Source of the DNA: Dryocosmus kuriphilus
Lineage: Eukaryota > Arthropoda > Insecta > Hymenoptera > Cynipidae
Assembly: GCA_038277395.1 (NCBI GenBank)
Contig: CM076192.1
Coordinates: 125,871,470-125,935,469 of the forward strand
Direction: 5' to 3'
DNA: 64,000 bases
In this document: positions 1 through 10,032 of the stretch, in pieces
How positions within the stretch are numbered: position 1 is the stretch's first letter
Layout: each line of letters begins with the position of its first letter
Position numbers and translations under genes: made by a program
Notes under the pieces: generated by a model
What the model saw: the letters and a program-made list of their open reading frames with translations, nothing else
Told to the model about the DNA's origin: nothing
Databases searched by the model: none

Positions 1-730
1 TTTTGCCAGGAAGGTTAAGCTTGGTAGTGTCTCTACCTTTTTCTTATAGGTGCATGAAGACAAAGACAGGAATACGTAGTTTACTACCAAACCTAACCTT
101 TCTGACTAACTGACGTCAACTTGGATTGCTTTTTTTTTAGTTACGCCTCGCCAGACCATGTATTCTTAAATCTTGTCGCTAAATATGTATTTAATATTTA
201 CAATTTGTCAGAGCATGTTAACATTTTTCGTTGTGAATTTTAGCCAAAGTAGACAATTTTCAGTGAATATCAGATCAATCTATCAGTCGTAGGAGTTTAA
301 ATGTGCATTTTTTCCGGAGGCACCTCTGTTTTATTCAATTTTTTGGCCATTTGTGCCAGGTAAGTTACCACAGCAAACAAGTTAAAAACGTACAATATTG
401 TTTTACCTGTATAGTAGGCATAATTTACTTACTCACTGATAACGTTATTTACTGAATTCAAATCTGAAACCAGTTATTTAATAAATAATTGTTTTATTTC
501 CATTAATCAGTTTGAAATTTGACCTGAGTATTTTTCTTTCTAATGTACTATGTGAAATATTAAAATCGATATCAATAATAGTTAATCTTTTCAAACTTTA
601 TCATTAAAATTTGTAGTTAAAATTATAAAAAAACTTAAAATTAAAAAAATGTTAATTAACAATTCGAAAATTTTCCAATAATTTATTTCATATATTGCAG
701 AAAAAACTAGTTAAAATAAAGTTCAGGCAA
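1..730. other. AT-rich non-coding flank
   Basis: No transposon or protein similarity is visible in most of this stretch. It is AT-rich with runs of A and T around 600-660. The only structured element is the possible short exon ending at 359, annotated separately. A pyrimidine-containing tract ending in TTGCAG at 695-700 could be a splice acceptor just upstream of the hAT-like coding relic. Confidence 0.4.
301..359 (+). other. possible 5' exon with consensus splice donor upstream of the hAT-like relic
   Basis: An ATG at 301 opens a frame of 19 codons plus two bases that runs directly into CAG|GTAAGT, a perfect consensus 5' splice site (GT at 360-361). A plausible acceptor, TATATTGCAG, ends at 700, giving a candidate intron of 341 bp, and the hAT-like coding sequence begins about 30 bp further on. 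Joining the two exons at these sites runs quickly into TAG, so if real this is a 5' UTR exon or part of a dead gene. The donor match is seen directly; the gene structure is inference. Confidence 0.2.
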
Positions 731-732
731 AC

Positions 733-1834
733 GCATTTATCCCAATGGTGCCCAAGAAAGAAAGATCAAATCAGAATCTGAAGCAGCTACGAAAAAGTTA
801 AAACCCATTACCTCATTTTTTTCTTCCCAGTCCCAAAAAAAAAAAACAAAGAAATCTCATGAAGAAACAAAAGTGGACAAAATTTTCACAGCTTTAGACC
901 CTATCACTGAAGATTTTGTTAAGGAAGACGAAGATGTAAAAGAAAAAGATATTGAAGCGTCTACCGATTTACTATGTAAGAATTTACTAGAAAAAAAACA
1001 TCCTACAGATAAGGGACATTTTTCAGGCGTTTTAAGTGCTGAACAAAAGAGATTCATAATTTCTACTGGACCGTGTAAGCCATCAGGCCCTTTTCCACGT
1101 GACGAAAAAACTAAAACTCGATTTTCTTAATTTTTTTACGAATCAACTAGGAATAAAAATTCCACGAGCTTGGCTTTGCTATTCAGAGATTTTTGACTAC
1201 GTGTATTGTGAGGTTTTTTTTGGTTATTTGTTGATAAAAAATTTCCGAATTACCAGTCTACTTGGGTAGAAGGAGTACGTAACTGGGCAAAATTGAGCAA
1301 CAAAATTGGACTTCATGAAAACTGTACAATACACTACAACGCTTATATAACATATGAATTGTGGCAACTAAATAAAACGGTTGATAAAGATTTGGAAGAT
1401 AAATCCGTAATGAGAAATCATTTTGGCGTAAGGTTCTCGAACGAAACATGAACATAATTATTACTTTGGCTACAGGCAATCTCTCATTTAGAGGACATCG
1501 CGAGGTCATAGGAAATCCTGGGAATAGTGGAAACTTTTTATCAATCGTCGCACTGCTCGCGAAGTATGATCCAGTTCTGCAAGAACTAATTACGAAGCTA
1601 GAAAATTCAATCCGATATCTGAGTCCTCAGATTCAAAATGGGATGATCGGTCTGTTATCTCAAACTGTAGAGAATAAAATAGTTCAAAATATCAAGAAAG
1701 CGCCATTTTTTTTTATCATAATAGATACTACTCAAGACATATCTAAAATTGATCAGATGAGTCAAGTCTTTAGATATGTTTGCATCGAAAAACTACGAAA
1801 ATTGAAATCTTTAAGTTTGGAATCTAAATTATAA
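733..1834 (+). pseudogene. decayed hAT-family (ZMYM1-like, DUF4371) transposase, N-terminal half
   Basis: Conceptual translation gives, in order, a basic N-terminus with the 'GAQERKIKSE...KPITSFF' pattern, an acidic stretch, the 'IISTGPCKPSGPFP' block (873-1130), an aromatic stretch with WLCYSEIF (about 1165-1190), 'WVEGVRNW' (about 1262-1290), and then a block at 1448-1834 with LSFRGHRE, NPGNSGNFL, LLAKYDPVL, YLSPQIQNGMIGLL and DTTQDISKIDQMSQVFRYV. This order is the one found in ZMYM1-like hAT transposases (TTF-type zinc finger then DUF4371). The family is known for cut-and-paste transposition and for domesticated relatives. The frame is broken at least near 1130 (stop), near 1255 (frame change) and near 1443 (stop). 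The sequence ends in TAA at 1832-1834 before the RNase-H catalytic core is complete and runs into an unrelated tandem duplication, so the catalytic C-terminus and dimerisation domain are missing. Family identification is confident; activity is excluded. Confidence 0.8.
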
Positions 1835-1870
1835 ATTTTACTGGGTAAAACATCTTTGCTTCTATAGAAC

Positions 1871-2826
1871 TCTAGAAGAAAATGTTTTTGAAGAATACTA
1901 TTTCTCAAGTTTAAGTTAATATTCAACCAAAGTTCAGTTTTTTGTAGGGCTACAACACCATGTGATGTTTCTATCTCTCTAAGAAACATAATGAATAAGA
2001 AAAATAACAAGAAATATATTAAAATGACCTCCGATCCAGGCCAGAGAATTTCTAATAAAGAAGTCAATTCTTGAAAAAAGATCATAAAAGAAATTTAACT
2101 TTAACGTCCAAAATAATTGCTAAAAAATAAATGATTCTCTACTTGAAGCTAAAAAGATTCAAAGAATTAAAAGTAATTCTTCCAAAAAAAAATTTTGAGA
2201 AAACAAAAAAGCTAAAAAGCCAAAAAAAATGGAGCAAAGAATGTATAGTTGTATAATGTAATGTAATGTAATATTAATATATAATTTTCTGATGAAACTA
2301 GTAACAGTTTTTTTAATCATAAGAAAGACATTATTAAAAATTCTGATTTCGCACAAAAATATTTGAGAAGCGAAAAAATATTATAATAAATAAAGTTTTT
2401 ATATATCTGCAAATTTGCTTTCTACCGTTTTTTTTTTTTGTAAAGGTGCATGGTTTTTTAGTTGCTCGTGAAATATATTATTAAATATAAAGAGATCCAC
2501 TTTTCAGCAAAACCAGCGCGTTATAAGAAAAAAATGCTAAGAAGCGGAGTTATTTGCACTGTTAGAAAAATCCGACTGACCTTTAATGCACATGTATTGG
2601 AAGTTTTTTCCACTCAAGTACATTAAATTCCATGTAAAGTGTGCATTAAAATTCATTCGCGATAATTTCGGAAAATGCTTGTTTTGGTTTCCACTTTAAA
2701 AAAATATTTCAGTTTGTAATATAGTTGAATTCACCTTGTATTTCCATTTGGTCAAATTTTTTGTTACCTGTAGATGAACCATTTATCTCAGAATGATGCT
2801 AGAATCCTAACTTTAAATGAATCTGC
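1871..2826. repeat. tandem duplication, unit 1 (about 0.96 kb)
   Basis: This unit starts at TCTAGAAGAAAAT and ends at GAATCTGC. It is followed immediately by a second, closely similar unit in the same orientation (2827-3811). Shared landmarks include AAAGTTCAGTTTTTTG, CTCCGATCCAGGCCAGAG and AACCAGCGCGTTATAAG. Differences are scattered substitutions and small indels. The minus-strand open frames inside both units are AT-rich and resemble nothing known. Part of the unit (about 2440-2520) is a diverged reverse copy of a dispersed repeat also present near 6.2 kb and 29.9 kb. Confidence 0.85.
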
Positions 2827-3811
2827 TCTAGAAGAAAATCTTTTTGAAGAATACTATTTCTCAAGTTTAAGTTAATATTCAACCAAAGTTCAGTTTTTTG
2901 TAGGGCTACAACACCATGTGTTGTTTCTATCTCTCTAAGAAACATAACGAATAAGAAAAATAACAAGAAATATATTAAAATGACCTCCGATCCAGGCCAG
3001 AGAATTTCTAATAAAGAAGTCAATTCTTGAAAAAAGATCCAGAAATAAATCTCACTTTAACGTCCAAAATAATTGCTAAAAAATAAATGATTCTCTACCT
3101 GAAGCTAAAAAGATTCAAAGAATTAAAAATACGATTAGATTTGGAAAAAAAACATAAATAATTCTTCCAAAAAAAATTTTGAGAAAACAAAAAAGCTAAA
3201 AAAGCCAAAAAAAATGGAGCAAAGAATGTATAGTTGTATAATGTAATGTAATGTAATATTAATATATAATTTTCTGATGAAACTAGTAACAGTTTTTTTA
3301 ATCCAAAGAAAGACATTATTAAAAATTCTGATTTCGCACAAAAATATTTGAGAAGCGAAAAAATATTATAATAAATAAAGTTGCTATATATCTGCAAATT
3401 TGCTTTCTACCGTTTTTTTTTTTTTGTAAAGGTACATGGTTTTTGAGTTGCTCGTGAAATATATTATTAAATATAAAGAGATCCACTTTTCAGCAAAACC
3501 AGCGCGTTATAAGAAAAAAATGTTAAGAAGCGGAGTTATTTGCACTGTTAGAAAAATCCGACTGACCTTTAATGCACATGTATTGGAAGTTTTGTCCACT
3601 CAAGTACATTAAATTCCATGTAAAGTGTGCATTAAAATTCATTCGCGATAATTTCGGAATATGCTTGTTTTGGTTTCCACTTAAAAAAAATATTTCAGTT
3701 TTTAATATGGTTGAATTCACCTTGTATTTCCATTTGATCAAGTTTTTTGTTACCTGTAGATGAACCATTTATCTCAGAATGATACTAGAATCCTGACTTC
3801 AAATGAATCTG
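2827..3811. repeat. tandem duplication, unit 2 (about 0.98 kb)
   Basis: This is the second copy of the unit at 1871-2826. The offset between the copies is 956 bp at the left end and 986 bp at the right end. The growth comes from small insertions, chiefly about 30 bp around 3129-3160 (AAATACGATTAGATTTGG...). High similarity along the whole length points to a fairly recent duplication. Confidence 0.85.
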
Positions 3812-4150
3812 CAATGACTTATACATAGGTTAGAATGACTTTTTGAGTTCTATTTGCCTTATTCTGTGGATTTATAGGTTCAAATATCTATGGATTATAC
3901 TACGATAAAAGCTACACAACTTGTGTATGAAAGTAAATTAAAAATACTAGTTTAAAATATAAAAAACAGTGTAAAAAGGTTTGCATAATGGAACTTTCAG
4001 TTACAAGTGCATGAAATTCGCTTTTAGTTACCAGTACCTGAAATTTAAGTCACATTTGTAATTTAAGAGTACTTGAATTTTAAAGAACTTTCTAACAGTG
4101 TATTTCAGAAAGATTTACAAATTTTCTTTTCTTAACTTTTTAATAATGTT
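3812..4150. other. AT-rich non-coding spacer
   Basis: No gene or clear repeat is recognised here. The sequence is AT-rich and separates the tandem duplication from the GC-richer 5' end of the non-LTR element that starts near 4160. Confidence 0.4.
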
Positions 4151-4917
4151 TTTCTTGATTAAAACCACTATTATACATTCCGGCTTCCGTTTCCGGCGCT
4201 GATAGTGATGGGACGGGTGTAGGAATTTGAGCGATCGTTTTGGCTTTGGAGGTGAATAAGTGTTGTGTGGGCTGAAAAAAAGGGTTGTGAGTAGAGTTGT
4301 GGCAGTTGGTATGTGAGAAGAATGAGTGGAAGGTTCGCGGAAGGTGGAAGAAGGGAAAAAATGAGAAAAAATGGTGCATGCTGAAGAGTGAGGTTAAGTT
4401 TGAAGTTAGTTTAGTTAGTTACGTTAGTTAGTTAGTTTGGTGGACAGAGAGTAGGGTAGTAAAGTTGTACGAGAGTGGGAAGACGGATGGTGAGGTAAGG
4501 TTTGGTTATTGTTAATTACTACTGTCTTTTTGTGTGGAAATAGTGCGAAGGATAAAGGATGGGTGAGGGAGAGTGGGGAACGGAGCGAGTGGTTAATAAG
4601 TGGCGGGGGAGACCAGTGGGTAAGGTAGGAGATTAGCAGGCCACTGGTAACAGGCCAATTACGGGGAGACCAAGGCAACAGAGCGCTAGAGGGCAATACG
4701 TGCCCGAAGAAGGGAATTAGAGGCTGAGACCCAGTGTGCAAAGAATGAAGTAATGACCCTGGCAGGTGGGGCTAGTGGGGGCGACGCAGAGAGGTTAGAG
4801 TTTGGTAAGTCAATTGATAAGGAGTTAGAGTAAAATAAGGCCGTGGATAAGGCATTAGATAAACAAAAGACACAACGGAAAATATATTTCGAGATTCAGA
4901 GAAGGTAATGATAGAGA

Positions 4918-5790
4918 GTGACAGAGGGGATACTCATAAAAATAAAAGAGAAATGGGAGAAATGGGAAAAGTGCCAGAAGAAAGAGAAAGAAAATGTGTG
5001 GCAAAAATTAGAGAGGATGGAGCAGGGACAGAGAAAAGAGCAGGAAGAGGGGAGAAATGTAATAAGGCAGGTAGAAGAGAGGGTACGTAACTTAGAATGC
5101 AGAGCTAAGCGTCAAGAGGATCGTGTGGAAATAGGTAGAGGTGACGAGGAAGAGGGAGATGTGAACTTGAGAGACGAGAATGAGTGAATGAAAAGTAGAG
5201 TACATAGGTTAGGAAGGAAAATGGAGGGGTTTGAAAGGAAGAAGAAAAGGAAAAATGTCGTTATAAAAGGATTGCAAGTAGAAAGCGAAACGGGAAAGAA
5301 GGAGGTAGAGAAAGTATTGAGGGACATAGGGGCAAATGTCAGGGAGCAGGAGATAAAGGGGTTGGGCAACAAGATAGGTAGAAAAGCGAGGATGTACGTA
5401 GTCAAACTGGGAAGTGAAGTGGAGAGGAGAGAGGTAGTGAGGAAAAAGAAGGTGCTTAGTGGAAGAAAAGAAAGGATTGATGAAGGTATGACATGGAGAG
5501 AGAGAAGGAATGGATGGTTAATAGGAGGGAGGGCTTGGGAGGAGAGAAGAAAAGGGAATAGAGTTTGGTATGGGAGAGATGTGGTGTGCGTGAGTGAGAC
5601 GGTGTGGATATGGGACGAAGAGAGAGAGGACTTGAAAATAGGTGAGTGGTCTCAAGGTCGAAGGGGAGCAGAGGTGACTAAGGACAGAGTAGAAGCGCCG
5701 CGGTTTGCGAACGAGATAAGAGGAAGAATGTGGGGAGAACGGAAAGAGAGTGCGAAAAAGGGATTAAAGTACTTTTTTGGAATGTGCTAG
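4918..5790 (+). pseudogene. non-LTR ORF1-like nucleic-acid-binding protein, one internal stop
   Basis: A single frame of about 290 codons is interrupted only by TGA at 5185-5187. The first 90 residues are a highly charged Glu/Lys/Arg-rich coiled-coil region. After the stop comes RKKKRKNVVIKGL, then an RRM-like stretch ending with 'RMYVVKLGSEVERREVVRKKKVL', then 'RKERIDEGMTWRERRNGW' and a basic C-terminal region. In this family ORF1 binds the element RNA and chaperones the target-primed reverse transcription particle. An in-frame stop (TAG at 4912-4914) precedes the frame and there is no ATG at its head, so the true N-terminus is lost or frameshifted. The end overlaps the beginning of ORF2, as is usual in two-ORF non-LTR elements. 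Confidence 0.65.
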
Positions 5791-5880
5791 GGATGGATGA
5801 AGAAATTGGAAAGGCTGAGAGAAAGAGCAGGCCATACATAGTAGAGAAGAGTCAAAATGATTCGTATAAAGGCAAAAGAA
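5768..5880 (+). pseudogene. ORF2 N-terminal remnant of the same non-LTR element
   Basis: In the frame overlapping the end of ORF1 the sequence reads VLFWNVLGMDEE, matching the 'LFWNVAG' opening of the apurinic-like endonuclease domain of ORF2 proteins in this clade. After roughly 35 codons the similarity stops and no endonuclease or reverse transcriptase follows, so ORF2 is removed by an internal deletion or a template-switch event. This is a short match, so the call rests on its position immediately after ORF1. Confidence 0.5.
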
Positions 5881-6149
5881 AAGTCAGTAGAGTCGAGGAT
5901 TAATGTACCATCAATAGAATGGAAATGGCAAGAGGAAACGGAAGCCCAAGGTCTTGAGCGGCAGTGCGTAGATTTAGATTAGAGATTAAGAAGTTATGTA
6001 CATATAGGATAAGGTAGGAATAAGTATTTGTATAATCTGCGCTGGATGTAAAGATGTGATGGTTATGTAATGACTCTCAAGCCTGTAGAAGGGAGAATGT
6101 ATAGATAAACGAACCAACTATTATTCATTTCATCAAAAATTATGCTTTG

Positions 6150-6480
6150 GATCAAAAAAGAGTGTTGAACAAATTTGTAGGTCTTTCCAAGGCGAACAAT
6201 TTTTTTCCTTAATATTTGTTCGTATCTAGCAAAGTTTTACTGAAAAGTGGATTTCTTTATATTTAGGAACATATTCGACGAATAACTCAAAAGCTATGCG
6301 TCTTTAAAAAAAAATTAGTAGAAAGTATATTTGTAGATATTTCTCAGGTAAACAACTTTGCTTATTGTCACAGAGAACAAATTTCAAAGGTGGCAATTTA
6401 TCAGAAACATTAAATATTGTAAAAGTTGATGAGGTGGTATATTGACGACATCTGACACTGAATTTATTTGGATCGAAATC
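6150..6480 (+). repeat. dispersed repeat of about 150 bp (CGAACAACTTTG family), two diverged units
   Basis: The pattern 'AAATTTGTAGGTCTTTCCAAG' then 'GCGAACAATTTT' at 6173-6205 recurs as 'ATTTGTAGATATTTCTCAGG' then 'TAAACAACTTTG' at 6328-6360. Between them is GTTTTACTGAAAAGTGGATTT. The same order of motifs occurs in four units at 29.8-30.4 kb and, reversed, in part of the 1.87-3.8 kb duplication. Nothing coding is visible. Confidence 0.6.
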
Positions 6481-6690
6481 ATATATTGAGCTCCATAATC
6501 TTCATACAACCTTTCGAAATGAAAACGGTTTCCTCCTCAGGTATTTTATTCCAAGTCGAACATTCCAAAGAAAAGCGATGTTACAATTTAGTGTGGGAAT
6601 TATAAGGTTTTGCGTATTAATACCAAAGCAAACAATTTTTTTGAATCTGACTGTAAACAAATTTTTTTTTAAATAATGTAAAATTGAAAT
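6421..6690 (-). repeat. inverted-partner repeat, copy 1
   Basis: On the minus strand this reads as a diverged copy of 10480-10750: shared landmarks are CAGTCAGAT, TTCCCACACTAAATT, TTCTTTGGAATGTTCGACTTGG and 'TATGAAGATTATGGAGCTCA'. The two copies are in opposite orientation and bracket the mariner and Penelope-like relics. The open frame seen across this stretch is also partly present in the other copy, but it has no recognisable domain, so it is treated as repeat. Confidence 0.75.
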
Positions 6691-6703
6691 CTTGAAAAAT
6701 TTG

Positions 6704-6948
6704 AAGAGAACATGTATTCCGTATTCACCAGATTTCACTCCCTGCGACTTTTTCCTATTTCCAAAACTGAAAAAACCCATGAAAGAACGGCGTTTTGCGA
6801 CGATTGAGGAGATAAAGACCGCATCGCTAGAAGAGCTAAAGGCTCTTCCAGAAAGTGCTTATCAGAAATGCTTTGAGAATTGGAAAAAGCGTTGGCACAA
6901 ATGTATTATATCCGAGGGGGATTACTTTGAAGGGGCCAACATCAATAT
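6704..6948 (+). pseudogene. mariner transposase C-terminal fragment, inverted relative to the rest of the element
   Basis: The translation includes IPYSPDFTPCDFFLFPKLKK, which carries the third catalytic Asp of the mariner DD34D triad, followed by 'RFATIEEIK', 'LKALPESAYQKCFENWKKRW' and 'HKCIISEGDYFEG', the usual C-terminus of mariner transposases. It lies on the plus strand, while the N-terminal and central parts of a mariner lie on the minus strand immediately beyond 6948. The region with the second catalytic Asp (HDNAPAH in relatives) is absent from both pieces. The reading frame continues only to 6976. Confidence 0.85.
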
Positions 6949-7603
6949 ACTCTTTATTAACTGTACGACCTTGTAGCAAGAACTCCTGATGCACTACGCC
7001 ATGATCATCGAAGAAAACGGTAAGCAAAACCTTGACATTTGATCGAACTTGGCCTGCTTTTTTTGGTCTTGGTGATCCAGAATGCTTTCACTGGGACGAT
7101 TGAGCCTTATTTTCGGCGTCATAAACATATACCCATGTTTCATCACCAGTTATGATCCTTTTGAGCAAGTCTGGGTCGCCGTTGACGTCATTCAATACCT
7201 CCTGAGCGATGCTCACGCGACGGTTCTTTTTGACAAAATTTAGGAATTTCGGAAAAAACTTCGCTGACACACGTCTCATGGCCAAAATATCCACTAAAAT
7301 TGCTTGGCACGAGCCAAGCGAGATGCCGACATCATCAGCAACTTCCCTAATGGTAAATCGACGATTTGCCAACACTATTTTCTTCACTTCTTCAACGTTT
7401 TCATTAGTTGTTGACGTGCAAGGACGTCCAGGGCGAGCTTTGTTATTAACATCTTCCCGCCCTTCCCGAAAGAGCTTGTACCACTTATAAGCATTTTTTT
7501 TTACTCGGAATACACTCATCGTTTGCAACGGTCAACATTTCAAATGTTTTGAGCACATAATTCCATTTTTTACACAAAATTGGATGCAAATTCTTTGATC
7601 CAT
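6948..7603 (-). pseudogene. mariner transposase, N-terminal and central part
   Basis: Reading from 7603 on the minus strand: MDQRICIQFCVKNG (N-terminus), then a frame change near 7530, then 'KWYKLFREGREDVNNKARPGRP' with the helix-turn-helix region, the GRP(C)TST linker, 'RRFTIREVADDVGIS' (second helix-turn-helix), and 'RIITGDETWVYVYD' with the first catalytic Asp. A TGA at about 7088 replaces the expected Trp in the conserved 'SSQW' position. The same frame then continues through 'SPRPKKAGQVRSNVKVLLTVFFDDHG' and 'QGRTVNKEYI' to the junction near 6948. The known family excises and inserts at TA dinucleotides. No terminal inverted repeats were identified. Dead by one nonsense change, one frameshift, loss of the second catalytic Asp and inversion of the C-terminus. 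Confidence 0.88.
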
Positions 7604-7829
7604 TTTTTTTTTTTTGACAGCAGAAAATCGCCGAGCACGCAAAACACTTCTAACCTTTATGCCTCTCACAAACAAACAAAAAATGCTATATAGCGGAAAT
7701 TGTGCACATATGTTTGGCACGACTGCGCCAACATAAGAAAAAAAGAAAACGAATATCGACTGTACGCATCCCGCGAAATTCAAATATCACGTTACTTCTT
7801 GATCACACATATAAAATTTGTTACTATTA

Positions 7830-8436
7830 AAACCAGAAATTTTTAAAATACACCAGAGCACTGTAATTTATCTAACGGATCTTTACCAATTATTATAATA
7901 CTGTTAAGTTTGGGATCATTTCTAAATATTAAAGATATATTGAAATCAGCTAAAATTCTTTTTATTGAATACGACTAATTATTAATAAAGGGAGTTGAAA
8001 TGAAATTCTTTGTGAAATTATTGTTATAGTTATTACCGTTATCGTTTCTGTTGCAATTACAAAATTTAAATAAGCTTTCTTCAATATTATTATTAATAAA
8101 TCGTTTAGGGTAGTTGTTGAGTATTGAAGTTTCTTGAACAAATTTTAAACTTTCATAATGAAAAGAAGGATGAGATAAAATTAAACTAGTGTTGACTAAA
8201 TTCGAAATGATAGCTTTTTTTTGTTGTAAAAGGTGATTGGACAAAAAATTGATATATCTGCTGAAAAGGTTTCTTTTCTAAGCCAACTAGTGATCATTTT
8301 GTTATCATCTCCTCCAATAATGCTAACATTGAGAAACGAAATAGGTTTATTTGACTCAATTTCGTATGTAAATTGAACTTTTCATGATACGAATTAAAAA
8401 AGTCTAGGACATAACTAAGTTTATCATTAGAAATTA
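7830..8436 (-). pseudogene. Penelope-like element C-terminal part, frameshifted, truncated before GIY-YIG
   Basis: Downstream on the minus strand the reverse transcriptase continues in changing frames: 'YFRYVGDILLIISNDKLSYV', then 'FTYEIESNKPISFLNVSIIG' and 'SWLRKETFSADIS', then (7975-8244) 'QQKKAIISNLVNTSLILSHPSF', 'NNYPKRFINNNI' and an Asn-rich stretch, then 'IKKILADFNISLIFRNDPKLN' split by a stop at 7975, ending with 'LGKDPLDK'-like sequence (GKDPLDKLQCSGVF). In intact relatives the next residues begin the GIY-YIG endonuclease. Similarity stops near 7830, so the endonuclease is missing, either by truncation or because the element belonged to an endonuclease-deficient lineage. Confidence 0.75.
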
Positions 8437-10032
8437 TCAAAAGTATGTCGCCCACGTAACGAAAGTAAGTGTAAATCTTGAAATCAAGTTTTTTGAAATT
8501 TTTTTTTCTAAGTCCTGCATAACAATGTCGGCTAGAAGTGGAGAAATTGGTGATCCCATAGGGGTCCCAAAAATCTGTTTATAGAATTGATTATCAAATT
8601 GAAGGTAGGTTTCATTAGTCAGAAACTGAATTCCCAATTCAAAATCATGAAATAAAAGTTTAGTGAATTTTTTAATGAATTTCCATCTATTTTTAATAGC
8701 TACTAACACTAATTCAAGAGGAGTATTGGAGAAAAGAGATTTTACATCCAGAGAAATCATTAAATGATCTGAAGGAATGCTTCTGTTTTCAATGAATTCT
8801 TTCAATTTAAAGGAATTTTTTGTATGAGACTCAGGAATTGGTAAAGAGTCTTTGCAGATCTTACTAAACATTTTAGCCATATCATAAGTAGGAGAGCCAA
8901 TTAGGGAAACCACCGGTCGTAAAGGATAATCTATTTTATGTATTTTTGTTAACCCATAAATACGTGCAATGTTGGTATTTTTAACAGAAATGTCTTTGAC
9001 TTTAATGTCTTTCCCTAGTAAACCCTTTAATCTCCAATTATCTAAAATTCTAAACGTTTTACTTTGTAATATTTTAATTGGATTGTAACTTAATTTTTTA
9101 TACGTAGAACAGTCATTTAAAAGATTGAACATTTTTTCTTTGTAAGCTTTTTTATCCAGTGTAAGAGTTATATTGCCTTTATCTACTTTTAAAATGAGCA
9201 GTTGTTTGTTATTGTTTGTGAAACTTTTGTTCTTATTGATGATTTTTGCTAAATTTTTCACCAATTCAGGAACATTGTTTTTATTAACCAAGTCTTTTGA
9301 CGAGTTTATGATGCGATGTTTGAGTAAATCGCTATCATCTTTGTTATCAATAAGTCCTATATTGGATTCTACATCTTTCAGAAGTCCAAAAACCAAATTA
9401 TTTTTGTTCTTAGAAAAATGCGAACTAAAGTTATCCCCTAGTCTTAGAATATCGTTGATGTCTTCTGGAATAGGTGTATCACTAAGATTGTAAATCCAAG
9501 GACCCCTTTTAAATTTTTCTTGGTCAAGTTCGTGTTGATTTATACTACACTCTTTTGACTTGTTTTTCTTTTTAGATATTAAATTGTTAAGTTTCTTTTC
9601 CAAAGTTATTTGATGATTTGTAGGCTTAGGATATAAATTTGTTTTAAGATGAAATTCAAAGGTATCTTTGTAAAGTTGTGGAGGTAACTTGTTTCTCAAA
9701 TTGATTAAGATGTTATTGGATTTATTTTTAAGAAATTCTAGTTCAAAATTTGTCTCTTTAATTTGATAGTTCATTAAACGTCTCTCAAGGTTTGATATTT
9801 GCGAAGAAAAATTTTTATGAACATTTCGACTAAAGAAAACTTTGTTTTTTAAATTAGTGGTATTAGTGGTAATCTTCCCTCGGGATCGCCTTTTTCCATT
9901 CCAATAATCTATGTGCTTCAGATGGAACAGTAAAATGATGACACGTTTCTTGATTAGGGACATTGAACCCCGAATCACAATTCGGTACGATACACCTGTG
10001 CCCAACCATTTTGAGTTCGAAAAAACTTCCAC
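8437..10032 (-). pseudogene. Penelope-like element reverse transcriptase, long open part
   Basis: An uninterrupted frame of 531 codons. The N-terminal third is Lys/Asn-rich with a plausible coiled coil. From about residue 260 the characteristic Penelope-like reverse transcriptase order is visible: LILKVDKGNITLTLDKKAY, 'IARIYGLTKIHK', 'PLRPVVSLIGSPTYDMAK', 'DHLMISLDVKSLFSNTP', and 'FYKQIFGTPMGSPISPLLADIVM'. These elements prime at exposed ends or nicks and are related to telomerase reverse transcriptase. Near 8505 a T-rich homopolymer causes a frame change; in the correct frame the catalytic box reads YVGD instead of YVDD, so the first active-site Asp is Gly (GGC for GAC). The initiating Met chosen is simply the first in frame. 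Length and motif order make the family assignment firm; the element is inactive as it stands. Confidence 0.9.

Larger units (their letters stand above)
4160..6110 (+). mobile_element. non-LTR retrotransposon: 5' region, ORF1, start of ORF2, then 3' end (internally deleted)
   Basis: A purine-rich, GC-richer segment on the plus strand contrasts sharply with its AT-rich flanks. It contains a long 5' leader (about 4160-4910), an ORF1-type coding sequence (4918-5790), the first codons of an ORF2 in another frame (from about 5768), and then sequence with no reverse transcriptase that looks like an element 3' end (about 5880-6110). A complete relative would have an ORF2 of several kilobases, so almost all of ORF2 is missing. 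ORF1 resembles those of hymenopteran R1/Jockey-like elements in its charged coiled-coil and RRM-like layout. A reverse-strand ORF2 of similar style lies at 13.8-15.66 kb. The element limits are approximate. Confidence 0.65.

Noticed and set aside
1762..3397. AT-rich minus-strand frames inside the tandem duplication
   Set aside because: They are Leu/Phe/Ile-rich, typical of AT-rich antisense reading, differ between the two units by frame changes, and have no domain.
4140..4741. Pro/Ser/His-rich minus-strand frames over the non-LTR leader
   Set aside because: They are antisense shadows of the purine-rich 5' region of the non-LTR element.
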